Shown: positions 52,239-61,403, counted from the stretch's first letter. The stretch: 64,000 nt of DNA from Celerinatantimonas sp046054195 (GCF_046054195.1 NZ_JBEQCS010000009.1:62001-126000), one strand, 5' to 3'. Notes: generated from the letters alone by a model not told the origin. Translations and numbers: made by a program.

Positions 52239-53531
52239 ATGATGACTTATCCATTAACACATGGCTATTCAAGTAAAAATCGCTACTGGTCAACTCTATT
52301 ATCATTAATTCCAGGGTTAGGTCAGCTATACCATAAAGAATATTTAAAGGGCATTATCTTTATGGTTTTAATCTGGAGTCTAACAGGTTGTTTTTATGAT
52401 TTTATCACTCATGGTTATTGGGGAGTAATCACATTAGGGACTGAATTACCAAGAGATAACTCAATTTTTCTATTAGCTAAGGGAATTATTGCTATCATCG
52501 TATCTTTTATGCTATTTGGGTTATATTACTGGAGTATTTATGATGCTTACAAAACTGGTAAAAAAATTGATAATGGACTCCCAATCAATAATTTAAAAGA
52601 GCAGTACCAGCTATTATTGAAAGATGGCTTTCCATACTTTATGACCTCCCCTAGTTTTATCTTATTGATATTTGTAGTTGTCTTTCCAATTATATTTGGT
52701 TTTGCTATCGCCTTTACTAATTACAATCTTTATCACACCCCTCCAGCAAAGTTAGTCAGTTGGGTTGGCTTTAAAAATTTTGTAACTATGTTTAAATATA
52801 GTTTCTGGCGAAATACATTCTTAGATGTTTTGCAATGGACTGTCGTTTGGACATTACTCGCAACAACACTTCAATGTGCTGCAGGTGTATTAATTGCAAT
52901 TTTAGTGAATCAAAAAGATCTAAAATTTAGAGCAATTATCAGAACAATTTTAATTTTACCATGGGCGGTTCCTGGGTTCGTTACTATTTTGGTATTTGCT
53001 GGAATGTTCAATGAAACTTTTGGTGTTATCAATAATACAATCTTACCCATGATAGGAATAAGTCCAAAAGCTTGGATGACCGATCCATTCTGGACAAAAT
53101 GTGCCTTAATTATGATGCAAACCTGGCTCGGATTTCCATTTGTCTTTGCTATGACAACGGGTGTATTACAAGCCATTCCAGACGACTTATATGAGGCAGC
53201 GACAATCGATGGGGCAAATGGCTGGCAAAAACTTACAACCATCACCTTGCCATTAGTTCTATATTCAATTGCCCCTATTCTTATTACGCAATATACATTT
53301 AACTTTAACAATTTCAATATCATTTATTTATTCAACAATGGTGGTCCTGCCGTAGCGAGCTCCAATGCGGGAGGAACAGATATTTTAGTTTCGTGGATTT
53401 ATAAGTTAACCATGTCGTCATCTCAATATGGGATTGCAGCTGCAATTACAATTTTACTATCTATTTTTGTAGTTGGATTAGCTTTGTGGCAGTTCAAAAA
53501 AACCAACTCATTTAATGATGATATGATGTAG
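52239..53531 (+). CDS. MalF-like ABC transporter permease
   Basis: 430 residues, CUT1 permease. Several N-terminal membrane segments are followed by the core with the EAA loop (LYEAATIDGANGWQKLTTITL, split as EAATIDGANGWQKL and TTITLPL, about residue 325). It is shorter than E. coli MalF (514) because the large periplasmic P2 loop is missing, which is normal for GanP/CycB-linked permeases. AAAGGA precedes the start. It pairs with the MalG-like protein encoded 9 bases downstream. Confidence 0.93.
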   Translation: MMTYPLTHGYSSKNRYWSTLLSLIPGLGQLYHKEYLKGIIFMVLIWSLTGCFYDFITHGYWGVITLGTELPRDNSIFLLAKGIIAIIVSFMLFGLYYWSIYDAYKTGKKIDNGLPINNLKEQYQLLLKDGFPYFMTSPSFILLIFVVVFPIIFGFAIAFTNYNLYHTPPAKLVSWVGFKNFVTMFKYSFWRNTFLDVLQWTVVWTLLATTLQCAAGVLIAILVNQKDLKFRAIIRTILILPWAVPGFVTILVFAGMFNETFGVINNTILPMIGISPKAWMTDPFWTKCALIMMQTWLGFPFVFAMTTGVLQAIPDDLYEAATIDGANGWQKLTTITLPLVLYSIAPILITQYTFNFNNFNIIYLFNNGGPAVASSNAGGTDILVSWIYKLTMSSSQYGIAAAITILLSIFVVGLALWQFKKTNSFNDDMM

Positions 53532-53540
53532 GAGAGTATC

Positions 53541-54386
53541 ATGATTGACAGTATAAAAAGCCGAAACCATATCCGGCTATTTTTCACCTATCTAACAATA
53601 ACTATTATTGCGATACTCATTATTTATCCATTAATCTGGACAGTTGGGGCATCATTTAACCCTGGAAGCAGTCTATTAAGTACTGATTTAATTCCTAAGA
53701 ACCTATCATTCATACATTATCAGGACTTATTTAATGGAAAAATACCTTATCTTCAGTGGTATTATAACTCACTGAAGATAAGTATCTTAACCATGATATT
53801 AACACTTATCTGTGTCAGTTTTACTGCCTACTCTTTTTCTAGATTTCGGTTTAAAGGTAGAAAAAATGGGCTCATGTTATTTTTATTGCTACAAATGGTT
53901 CCACAGTTTTCGGCTTTGATTGCTATATTTGTACTAGCCCAAATGCTGGGTTTAGTTAATAGTCATTTGGCATTAGTTTTAGTTTATGTCGGTGGCATGA
54001 TCCCCATGAATACCTATCTAATGAAAGGATACCTTGATGCGATCCCTCGAGATTTAGATGAGTCAGCACGAATGGATGGCGCGAGCAACATTCGTATATT
54101 CATTGAAATTATCTTGCCATTATCTAAACCCATTATTGCTGTTATTGCCTTGTTTTCATTTACCGGACCACTGGGTGACTTTATTTTATCCAGTACCATC
54201 TTAAGAACACCTGAAAAATATACCTTACCCATTGGGTTATATAATTTAGTTGCTCAAAAAATGGGAGCAAGTTATACCACTTATGCTGCAGGGGCTGTAT
54301 TAATTTCTATTCCTGTCGCATTGATATTTTTATCTCTTCAAAAATATTTCGTCTCTGGACTTACTGCCGGCGGGAGTAAAGGATAA
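53541..54386 (+). CDS. MalG-like ABC transporter permease
   Basis: 281 residues (E. coli MalG 296), six membrane segments. EAA loop LDESARMDGASNIRIFIEII (about residue 170). The C-terminus, YFVSGLTAGGSKG, is almost the MalG ending (VAGLTAGGVKG). It forms the inner-membrane channel with the MalF-like protein. The stop and the next start share one base (TAATG), so translation of the galactanase is coupled to it. Confidence 0.95.
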   Translation: MIDSIKSRNHIRLFFTYLTITIIAILIIYPLIWTVGASFNPGSSLLSTDLIPKNLSFIHYQDLFNGKIPYLQWYYNSLKISILTMILTLICVSFTAYSFSRFRFKGRKNGLMLFLLLQMVPQFSALIAIFVLAQMLGLVNSHLALVLVYVGGMIPMNTYLMKGYLDAIPRDLDESARMDGASNIRIFIEIILPLSKPIIAVIALFSFTGPLGDFILSSTILRTPEKYTLPIGLYNLVAQKMGASYTTYAAGAVLISIPVALIFLSLQKYFVSGLTAGGSKG

Positions 54387-55558
54387 TGAAATCGAAATCA
54401 CTTGGGATATTATTAAGTTCAGCTATTCTGTTTACAGCGAGCATATGTACAACTGCCGCAGAGCTGCCAACATCTTCTTTTATTAAGGGAGCAGATATCT
54501 CCATACTGCATGATGTTGAAAGCCATGGCGGTAAATTCTATAACGCCCAAAAGGAACAACAAGATCCGTTAGTCATTTTAAAAAACAATGGCTTCAACTG
54601 GGTTCGTCTACGCCTGTGGAATGAGCCTAAAGACAGCCAAGGACAGCCCTATGGCGGAGGCAATAATAGTTTAGCTGTTGATTTAAAACTGGCTAAGCGA
54701 GCAAAAGCTTTGGGATTTCATCTACTTCTTGATTTTCACTATAGCGATTTTTGGACTGACCCCGGCAAACAGTTTAAGCCTAAAGCTTGGCAACAGCTTA
54801 ACAATGCTCAATTAATTAAAACCATTGAGAGTTATACCCAGCAAACAGTTGCTCAATTTGTGGCGCAAGGGACCACACCAGATATGATCCAAATTGGCAA
54901 CGAAATTAACAGCGGCATCTTATGGCCGACCGGCAAAAGTTGGGGACAGGATGGTCATGAATTTGACCGACTAGCCGCACTATTAAAAGCAGCCGTTAAA
55001 GGTGCAAAAGCCAGCGCAGGCAATGCTCTAATTATGTTTCATCTTGCCAAAGGTGGAGATCAAAACATGTATAAATGGTGGTTTGGCGAAATCACCAAAC
55101 GTAATGTTCCCTTCGATGTCATCGGCTTATCTTATTACCCGTATTGGGATGGTTCTATGGCTGCTTTAAAAGCCAACTTAGACTATGTATCAGAGCAATT
55201 TCATAAAGATGTCATTGTAGTTGAAACCCAATACGGCTATTCAACCCAAAATTGCGACAGCGCCCCTAATAGTTTTACATATAAAGAAGCTAAGCAGGTT
55301 GGTTATCCAGCCACTGTCGCGGGGCAAAAACACTATATTGAAGACTTAATCCATACCGTTGCTTCGGTAAATAATCACCGTGGAGCGGGGATCTTTTATT
55401 GGGCTCCACTGTGGATAGCAGCCAAAGGTGCGACTTGGGCGACCCCTGCAGGAATGGCCTATATCAATGACAAATGGCAAGAAGGAAACTCCCGCGAGAA
55501 TCAGGCGTTATTTGATTGTCAGGGACATGTTCTTAACTCAATTAAAGCTTTTAATTAA
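54386..55558 (+). CDS. Secreted endo-beta-1,4-galactanase (GH53)
   Basis: 390 residues. Sec signal peptide (KSLGILLSSAILFTASICTT, likely cut after TAA), so it acts in the periplasm or beyond. GH53 hallmarks are FIKGADISILHDVESHGGKF, WVRLRLWNEP, LLLDFHYSDFWTDPGKQFKP, the acid/base Glu173 in QIGNEINSGILWP and the nucleophile Glu280 in VVETQYGYS. It cuts beta-1,4-galactan side chains of pectin into oligosaccharides. No carbohydrate-binding module is visible. It is encoded between the permeases and the beta-galactosidase. Confidence 0.96.
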   Translation: MKSKSLGILLSSAILFTASICTTAAELPTSSFIKGADISILHDVESHGGKFYNAQKEQQDPLVILKNNGFNWVRLRLWNEPKDSQGQPYGGGNNSLAVDLKLAKRAKALGFHLLLDFHYSDFWTDPGKQFKPKAWQQLNNAQLIKTIESYTQQTVAQFVAQGTTPDMIQIGNEINSGILWPTGKSWGQDGHEFDRLAALLKAAVKGAKASAGNALIMFHLAKGGDQNMYKWWFGEITKRNVPFDVIGLSYYPYWDGSMAALKANLDYVSEQFHKDVIVVETQYGYSTQNCDSAPNSFTYKEAKQVGYPATVAGQKHYIEDLIHTVASVNNHRGAGIFYWAPLWIAAKGATWATPAGMAYINDKWQEGNSRENQALFDCQGHVLNSIKAFN

Positions 55559-55570
55559 AGTGGAGCTGTT

Positions 55571-57640
55571 ATGGTAGCCAAACAGATCACCGCACTAAAT
55601 TTTCCAGCACTGTTGCATGGCGCAGATTACAATCCAGAGCAATGGCTGAATCAGCCTGAAATACTCAAGCAAGATATTCAAATGATGAAACAGGCCCACT
55701 GTAACGTCATGTCAGTTGGGATATTTAGTTGGAGTATGCTTGAACCTGCTGAAGGGCAATATAATTTTGGCTGGTTAGACGATGTTTTAAATACTTTAGC
55801 CCAAAATGAAATCAGTGTCTTTCTAGCAACACCAAGCGGTGCCCGCCCAGCTTGGCTCTCGGCAAAATATCCACAAGTCTTGCGAGTCGATGAACAGCGC
55901 CGCCATGCCCTGCACGGCGGTCGGCACAACCACTGTTTAAGCTCACCTATTTATCGGGAAAAAGTTCGAGCCATAAACCAACAATTGGCGAAACGTTACG
56001 CACATCATCCAGCAGTGATAGGCTGGCATATTTCTAATGAATATGGAGGCCAGTGCCATTGCCCATTATGTCAGGAACAATTTCGCTTATGGTTAAAAAA
56101 CAAATACCAAACGTTGGATGCACTCAATCAAGCTTGGTGGTCAAATTTTTGGAGTCATACTTTTACAGATTGGAGTCAAATTGAATCACCATCATCTATT
56201 GGAGAAAACAGTATTCATGGCTTAAATCTTGATTGGAAACGATTTACCACAGCCCAAGTTATCAATTTCTGCCAACATGAAATTGATAGCGTAAGACCAT
56301 TCAATCCAGAGCTTCCAGTAACAACTAATTTCATGGAATATTTCTATGATTACGATTACTGGGAACTGGCAAAAATTCTCGATTTTGTCTGTTGGGATAA
56401 TTACCCGCTATGGCATGGTGAACGCTCGGATCGCGATACAGGAGCTTACGTCGGAATGTATCATGATCTCATTCGTTCACTAAAACCGGGACAGCCATTT
56501 TTGTTGATGGAATCAACGCCAAGTGCAACCAACTGGCAGCCTACCAGTAAACTCAAAAAACCTGGAATGCATATTCTCTCATCCATGCAGGCCATCGCGC
56601 ATGGCTCAAACTCGGTACAATATTTTCAGTGGCGCAAAAGCCGTGGTTCAGTGGAAAAATTTCATGGTGCTGTCGTTGACCACGTTGGACATATCAACAC
56701 GCGTGTTGGCAAAGAGGTTACTCAGCTCGGAGAGATATTAAGCAAACTTAGTGAAATAACTACAACAACCGTCAAGGCCGAAGTCGCCATTTTGTTTGAC
56801 TGGGACAACCGTTGGGCGATGGATAATGCCCAAGGGCCGCGTAATAAAGGATTGTTTTACGAACAAACCGTAAATTCTCACTATCTTCCATTCTGGGAAA
56901 TGGGAATTAACGTCGATATCGTTAATCAGCAAAGCGATCTGAGCGCGTATAAACTGGTAATCGCTCCGATGTCTTATATGGTCAAGCCCGCATTTGCAAA
57001 AGAGCTTGATAGGTTTGTCAGCCAAGGTGGTTGTTTGGTTAGCACTTATTGGAGTGGCATAGTTCAAGAGCATGACCTGTGCTTTTTAGGCGGATTTCCT
57101 GGCCCTCTCAAACCTATTTTGGGGATCTGGTCTGAGGAGATTGATAGCCTTGATGACCACGAAAGTAACTGGGTTCAGCCTATCGAAAATAATAGCCTTT
57201 CACTCACAGGCCCTTATAAAGCCACACAGTTATGTGACCTCATCCACTTACAAAGTGCCAGTGCTCTGGCCTATTATCAACAGGACTTTTATCAAGGCTA
57301 TCCAGCATTGACGGTAAATCACTACGGCAAAGGGCTAGCCTATTATATTGCCTCGAAAAATGATGAACAATTCCAGTATGATTTTACCAAAGCACTGGTT
57401 CAGCACTTACAAATAACCCCAGCTATTGCCACCACACTCCCTGAAGCTGTGACAGCACAGGTTCGAGAAAATGACCAATACCGCTATATTTTTATTCAAA
57501 ATTTTAATAACGCAACAGTCAAATTCGATTTACCAAATAGTTATAAAGATGCATTAGATGACAGTGATTGCCAAGGCCAGCTGGCACTGCCACCTTTTGC
57601 AGTAAAAGTTCTCAAAGAGTCAAAACAGGTGACAAAATGA
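55571..57640 (+). CDS. Beta-galactosidase (GH42)
   Basis: 689 residues, no signal peptide, so cytosolic. GH42 features: LLHGADYNPEQWLNQPEIL, the acid/base Glu157 in WHISNEYGG, the nucleophile Glu314 in LLMESTPSATNW, and a Zn-type cysteine cluster (Cys in NHCLSS, then C162, C164 and C167 in QCHCPLCQ). It releases galactose from imported galacto-oligosaccharides. It lies 12 bases after the galactanase gene. Its stop overlaps the start of the EIIB gene (ATGA). Confidence 0.96.
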   Translation: MVAKQITALNFPALLHGADYNPEQWLNQPEILKQDIQMMKQAHCNVMSVGIFSWSMLEPAEGQYNFGWLDDVLNTLAQNEISVFLATPSGARPAWLSAKYPQVLRVDEQRRHALHGGRHNHCLSSPIYREKVRAINQQLAKRYAHHPAVIGWHISNEYGGQCHCPLCQEQFRLWLKNKYQTLDALNQAWWSNFWSHTFTDWSQIESPSSIGENSIHGLNLDWKRFTTAQVINFCQHEIDSVRPFNPELPVTTNFMEYFYDYDYWELAKILDFVCWDNYPLWHGERSDRDTGAYVGMYHDLIRSLKPGQPFLLMESTPSATNWQPTSKLKKPGMHILSSMQAIAHGSNSVQYFQWRKSRGSVEKFHGAVVDHVGHINTRVGKEVTQLGEILSKLSEITTTTVKAEVAILFDWDNRWAMDNAQGPRNKGLFYEQTVNSHYLPFWEMGINVDIVNQQSDLSAYKLVIAPMSYMVKPAFAKELDRFVSQGGCLVSTYWSGIVQEHDLCFLGGFPGPLKPILGIWSEEIDSLDDHESNWVQPIENNSLSLTGPYKATQLCDLIHLQSASALAYYQQDFYQGYPALTVNHYGKGLAYYIASKNDEQFQYDFTKALVQHLQITPAIATTLPEAVTAQVRENDQYRYIFIQNFNNATVKFDLPNSYKDALDDSDCQGQLALPPFAVKVLKESKQVTK

Positions 57641-57957
57641 AGCCGAATGACATTTTTAGTAAATTGAAGATGTTTTTATCCGCCCAGAAATTGCCACAGC
57701 AGCCTGCCCAAGAAAATGCGCAGACCATTGAATCTTTACTTCATGCATTTGGTGGGGCCCAAAATATCGTTGCCATCGATGCCTGTTTGACTAGGCTTCG
57801 AATTACTGTAGAAAATTTATCTCAGGTTCAAACCGAAGAAATTCAGTCGCTTGGCGCGAAGGGAGTGATTATTATTGACCATCAAGTACAGGCGATTTTT
57901 GGCCGCTCATCTGACAAATTAAAACAAAAATTAACCCTTTGGCTCAAAAATAAATAA
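57637..57957 (+). CDS. Stand-alone PTS EIIB domain, glucose family
   Basis: 106 residues from ATG 57637, overlapping the GH42 stop by 4 bases (ATGA), so it is translationally coupled to the beta-galactosidase. Residues 30-105 are one EIIB domain of the Glc family: the phosphorylated Cys50 in IDACLTRLRITV and VQAIFGRSSDKLKQKL match the C-terminal domain of PtsG. Residues 1-20 (MKPNDIFSKLKMFLSAQKL) may form an amphipathic helix. No EIIC partner is encoded anywhere near, and the sugars here enter by ABC and Na+ routes. It may be a phosphate-relay or regulatory protein, or it may serve an EIIC encoded elsewhere. Confidence 0.88.
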   Translation: MKPNDIFSKLKMFLSAQKLPQQPAQENAQTIESLLHAFGGAQNIVAIDACLTRLRITVENLSQVQTEEIQSLGAKGVIIIDHQVQAIFGRSSDKLKQKLTLWLKNK

Positions 57958-57994
57958 TGTTCGATCAGGCAAGCTATAAGAAGAGAGAATTCTA

Positions 57995-58010
57995 TGTGAT
58001 TTCAATCACG
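57995..58010 (+). promoter_or_regulatory. CRP site upstream of galE
   Basis: tgtga (57995-57999), N6, tcacg (58006-58010): 9 of 10 match to the CRP consensus. It is centred about 55 bases before the galE -10 element, a normal activating position. Confidence 0.65.
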
Positions 58011-58055
58011 CTTTAATAAGTTACTATTCCCCCTTCCGTTAAAAAAGCTATACAT

Positions 58056-58082
58056 TATAATGTAGCAATGTAAACGTTTACA
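58056..58082 (+). promoter_or_regulatory. galE promoter -10 and perfect GalR operator
   Basis: A consensus -10 TATAAT lies at 58056-58061. It is followed at 58069-58082 by the perfect palindrome TGTAAACGTTTACA, which would cover the transcription start and block it when GalR is bound. The galE ATG is 27 bases downstream. Confidence 0.8.
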
Positions 58083-58108
58083 CTCCACAGCTGATAGGTG
58101 TTTTAAAC

Positions 58109-59131
58109 ATGAAAAATATTTTGGTAACTGGCGGAGCAGGTTATATTGGCAGCCATACCTGTATCCAGATGATGGCCGCAGGCTATACCCCAATTATCTT
58201 CGATAATTTCTGCAATAGTAAACACAGTGTTATCGAGAGAATCGCTAGCCTCGCAGGACGCTCCCCTCAAGTTTATCAAGGAGATATTCGCAATAAAGCT
58301 CAGCTAGAGGATGTTTTTGCCAAGCATGACATTGAAGGCGTAATTCACTTTGCGGGCCTAAAAGCTGTTGGTGAATCTGTTGAAAAACCAGTCGAGTATT
58401 ATCAGAACAATGTCGCAGGTACGCTGACATTGCTAGAAGTGATGCAGCAAGCGAACGTGAAAAAAATCATTTTTAGCTCGTCTGCCACCGTCTACGGTGA
58501 ACCTGAATCAATGCCGATTCGAGAAGATTTTCCAACGCTCAACGCAACCAACCCGTATGGCCAATCAAAATTGGTTATCGAGCGGATTTTAAAAGACCTG
58601 ACCCATGCTGACCCGCAGTGGTCCACCACATTATTACGTTATTTTAATCCAATTGGCGCCCATCCAAGTGGCACTATGGGTGAAGATCCTCAAGGCATCC
58701 CCAATAACCTCGCACCATATATTGCACAAGTAGCAATTGGTCGACGCGAATGTTTATCGGTCTTTGGCGATGACTATTCAACACCAGATGGCACCGGGGT
58801 GCGCGATTATATCCATGTGATGGATTTGGCCGACGGCCATGTCGCAGCTTTGCAAAACAGACTGAATGACCAAGGTGTACATATTTATAACCTAGGAACC
58901 GGCCAAGGTTATAGCGTTCTACAGGTGCTAAAAGCATTTGAAAAAGCCTGTGGACACGACATTGCTTATAAAATCTGCCCTCGTCGTGCGGGTGATATTG
59001 CCGAATGCTGGGCCGACCCAAGCAAAGCGAAAAACGAGTTGAACTGGCAAGCCAGTCGCGGAATTGAACAGATGGCTGAAGATAGCTGGCGCTGGCAATC
59101 GAATAATCCAAACGGCTACCCAGAATCTTAA
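58109..59131 (+). CDS. galE: UDP-glucose 4-epimerase
   Basis: 340 residues (E. coli GalE 338). It interconverts UDP-galactose and UDP-glucose with bound NAD+. Rossmann motif MKNILVTGGAGYIGSHTC, FAGLKAVGESVEKPVEYYQN, active site SSSATVYGEPES and YGQSKLVIE (Tyr-x3-Lys, about residue 150). It is first in galE-galT-galK, with a GalR operator and CRP site upstream. Confidence 0.98.
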   Translation: MKNILVTGGAGYIGSHTCIQMMAAGYTPIIFDNFCNSKHSVIERIASLAGRSPQVYQGDIRNKAQLEDVFAKHDIEGVIHFAGLKAVGESVEKPVEYYQNNVAGTLTLLEVMQQANVKKIIFSSSATVYGEPESMPIREDFPTLNATNPYGQSKLVIERILKDLTHADPQWSTTLLRYFNPIGAHPSGTMGEDPQGIPNNLAPYIAQVAIGRRECLSVFGDDYSTPDGTGVRDYIHVMDLADGHVAALQNRLNDQGVHIYNLGTGQGYSVLQVLKAFEKACGHDIAYKICPRRAGDIAECWADPSKAKNELNWQASRGIEQMAEDSWRWQSNNPNGYPES

Positions 59132-59144
59132 GCAAGAGGTAATG

Positions 59145-60188
59145 ATGCAACAATTTGATCCAACCGAACATCCACATCGTCGTTATAACCCGCTTACCGG
59201 GCAGTGGATTTTAGTCTCGCCACACCGGGCAAAACGCCCTTGGCAGGGACAACAGGATGAACCAGATCGCAGCACTCGCCCAAGCCACGATCCCAATTGC
59301 TATCTGTGCCCAGGAAATAAACGTATTACGGGTGAACAAAACCCGAACTACGAAGGCACTTATGTGTTTGGTAATGACTTTGCTGCACTGCAAGCGGATA
59401 CCCCGGATGTACCTGAAAATGATGACCCACTGTTTCAGTCATCCAGCGCCCGTGGATTGAGCCGAGTGATTTGCTTCTCACCCGATCATAGTAAAACACT
59501 GCCACAACTTTCTCTTAGCGCGATTCGTGGCGTGATTGATACTTGGGCTGAGCAAACCGCTGAGCTCGGACAAACTTATCCTTGGATCCAGGTGTTTGAA
59601 AATAAAGGCTCCATGATGGGCTGCTCGAATCCGCATCCACATGGACAGGTTTGGGCCAATAGTTTTCTGCCCAACGAAGCTGCGACAGAAGATAACCATC
59701 AGCGCGAGTATTTTGCAAAATACTCTCGGCCACTGCTGCTTGATTATGTGCAAAAAGAAGCAAAATCGGGTGAACGCACGGTTTGTGAAAACGACCACTG
59801 GCTGGTTGTTGTCCCCTACTGGGCTGCGTGGCCTTTTGAGACGCTACTGCTGCCTAAATTTAAAGTCCAGCAGCTACCCGAACTTAATGACGCACAACGA
59901 GATAGCTTAGCTCAAATTCTTAAACAGCTGACTTGTCGTTATGACAATCTATTTCAGTGCTCATTTCCTTATTCAATGGGCTGGCATGGCGCACCGTTCG
60001 ATGGCTCAGACACCACGCCTTGGCAGCTTCATGCTCATTTTTATCCACCACTGCTGCGCTCTGCTAGTGTTCGTAAATTTATGGTTGGCTATGAAATGCT
60101 CGCCGAAAGTCAACGCGATTTAACCGCCGAGCAAGCAGCAGGAAGACTACGTGAACTAAGCGATATCCACTATAGCGAAAAATTATAA
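59145..60188 (+). CDS. galT: Galactose-1-phosphate uridylyltransferase
   Basis: 347 residues from ATG 59145 (E. coli GalT 348). It exchanges Gal-1-P with UDP-Glc. Start MQQFDPTEHPHRRYNPLTGQ; zinc ligand motif CYLCPGN; active-site SNPHPHGQVWANSF (nucleophilic His, HPHGQ, about residue 164-168). A tandem ATGATG makes 59142 an alternative, but GAGG is better placed for 59145. It follows galE by 13 bases. Confidence 0.98.
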   Translation: MQQFDPTEHPHRRYNPLTGQWILVSPHRAKRPWQGQQDEPDRSTRPSHDPNCYLCPGNKRITGEQNPNYEGTYVFGNDFAALQADTPDVPENDDPLFQSSSARGLSRVICFSPDHSKTLPQLSLSAIRGVIDTWAEQTAELGQTYPWIQVFENKGSMMGCSNPHPHGQVWANSFLPNEAATEDNHQREYFAKYSRPLLLDYVQKEAKSGERTVCENDHWLVVVPYWAAWPFETLLLPKFKVQQLPELNDAQRDSLAQILKQLTCRYDNLFQCSFPYSMGWHGAPFDGSDTTPWQLHAHFYPPLLRSASVRKFMVGYEMLAESQRDLTAEQAAGRLRELSDIHYSEKL

Positions 60189-60201
60189 GAGGAATTTCCA
60201 A

Positions 60202-61362
60202 ATGGCTATTCAGGACCTAATTGATGTCACCGAGCGAACTTTCGCTGAACAATTTGGGCATCCATGCGAGATAAACGTGCAAGCCCCTGCTCGCGTCAAT
60301 CTCATTGGGGAACACACCGACTACAACGATGGCTTTGTATTGCCTTGCGCCATTGATTATCAGACGGTCATTAGTGCAGCAAAACGCTCAGACAATCTAA
60401 TTAAAGTCGTTGCGGCTGATTATGACAATCAAATGGATAGTTTTGAGCCTAGCGCCAAAGTGCATCGTCATCCCGATCACTTATGGGCTAATTATGTCCG
60501 CGGTGTCGTGAAATACCTGTGTGAGCGCGGCTATCAATTAGGTGGAGCAGAACTGGTTATCAGTGGCAATGTGCCACAAGGAGCGGGTTTAAGCTCTTCA
60601 GCTTCATTGGAGGTCGCTGTTGGTGAAACATTCAAGCAGTTATTTAACCTAGACCTTGATGGTAAAACCAACGCGCTCAATGGTCAGCAGGCCGAAAACC
60701 ATTTTGTAGGGTGTAACTGCGGCATCATGGATCAGTTTATCTCCGCTTTGGGCGAGGAAGGTAAAGCACTGTTAATTGATTGTCGCTCGCTGCAAACCCA
60801 AGCAGTGACCATGCCTGATGGCGTTGATGTGGTCATTGTTAACTCCAACGTTAAACGTGGCCTGGTTGATAGTGAATACAACACTCGCCGGACGCAATGC
60901 GAAGACGCCGCGCACTTTTTCAAAGTGAAGGCTCTGCGCGATTTAACGATGGAACAGTTTGAAGAACGCGCGAGTGAACTAGATCCAATCGTTGCCAAAC
61001 GCGCTCGTCATGTCATCAGCGAAAATGAACGCACACTCAAAGCGTGTGAAGCGCTAAGGGCTGGCGATCTCAAAACGATGGGCGAATTAATGGGGGCATC
61101 CCATGAATCAATGCGTGATGACTTTGAAATCACCGTTCCACCGATTGATCAACTCGTTGATATCATCAAACAAGAGATTGGTGACAAAGGTGGCGTGCGT
61201 ATGACAGGTGGTGGCTTTGGGGGTTGCGTAGTGGCACTGGTTCCCCATGAACTAACTGAAAAAGTCTGTCATGCTGTTGAAAGCCAGTATCATAAAGTTA
61301 GTGGCTTAAACCCAACTATCTATGTCTGTGTGCCTTCAGATGGTGCTGGGAAAATTAACTAA
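60202..61362 (+). CDS. galK: Galactokinase
   Basis: 386 residues (E. coli GalK 382). It phosphorylates galactose to Gal-1-P with ATP. GHMP kinase motifs: galactose-binding APARVNLIGEHTDYNDGFVL (about residues 28-47), NVPQGAGLSSSASLEVAV (ATP loop, about 122-139), CGIMDQFISALG (catalytic Asp) and RMTGGGFGGCVVALV near the C-terminus. It is the last gene of the gal operon. No galM follows it, unlike in E. coli. Confidence 0.98.
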   Translation: MAIQDLIDVTERTFAEQFGHPCEINVQAPARVNLIGEHTDYNDGFVLPCAIDYQTVISAAKRSDNLIKVVAADYDNQMDSFEPSAKVHRHPDHLWANYVRGVVKYLCERGYQLGGAELVISGNVPQGAGLSSSASLEVAVGETFKQLFNLDLDGKTNALNGQQAENHFVGCNCGIMDQFISALGEEGKALLIDCRSLQTQAVTMPDGVDVVIVNSNVKRGLVDSEYNTRRTQCEDAAHFFKVKALRDLTMEQFEERASELDPIVAKRARHVISENERTLKACEALRAGDLKTMGELMGASHESMRDDFEITVPPIDQLVDIIKQEIGDKGGVRMTGGGFGGCVVALVPHELTEKVCHAVESQYHKVSGLNPTIYVCVPSDGAGKIN

Positions 61363-61403
61363 AACAGCAAACAAAACAGAAAATGTAACAAGCAATCATT
61401 TTA

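Noticed and set aside
57568..57636. Upstream extension of the EIIB gene inside the GH42 gene
   Set aside because: The coupled ATG at 57637 fits family length; the extension is a shadow of GH42 coding sequence.
59064..59144. Upstream extension of galT overlapping galE
   Set aside because: The residues do not match GalT and a ribosome binding site is placed for the ATG at 59145.
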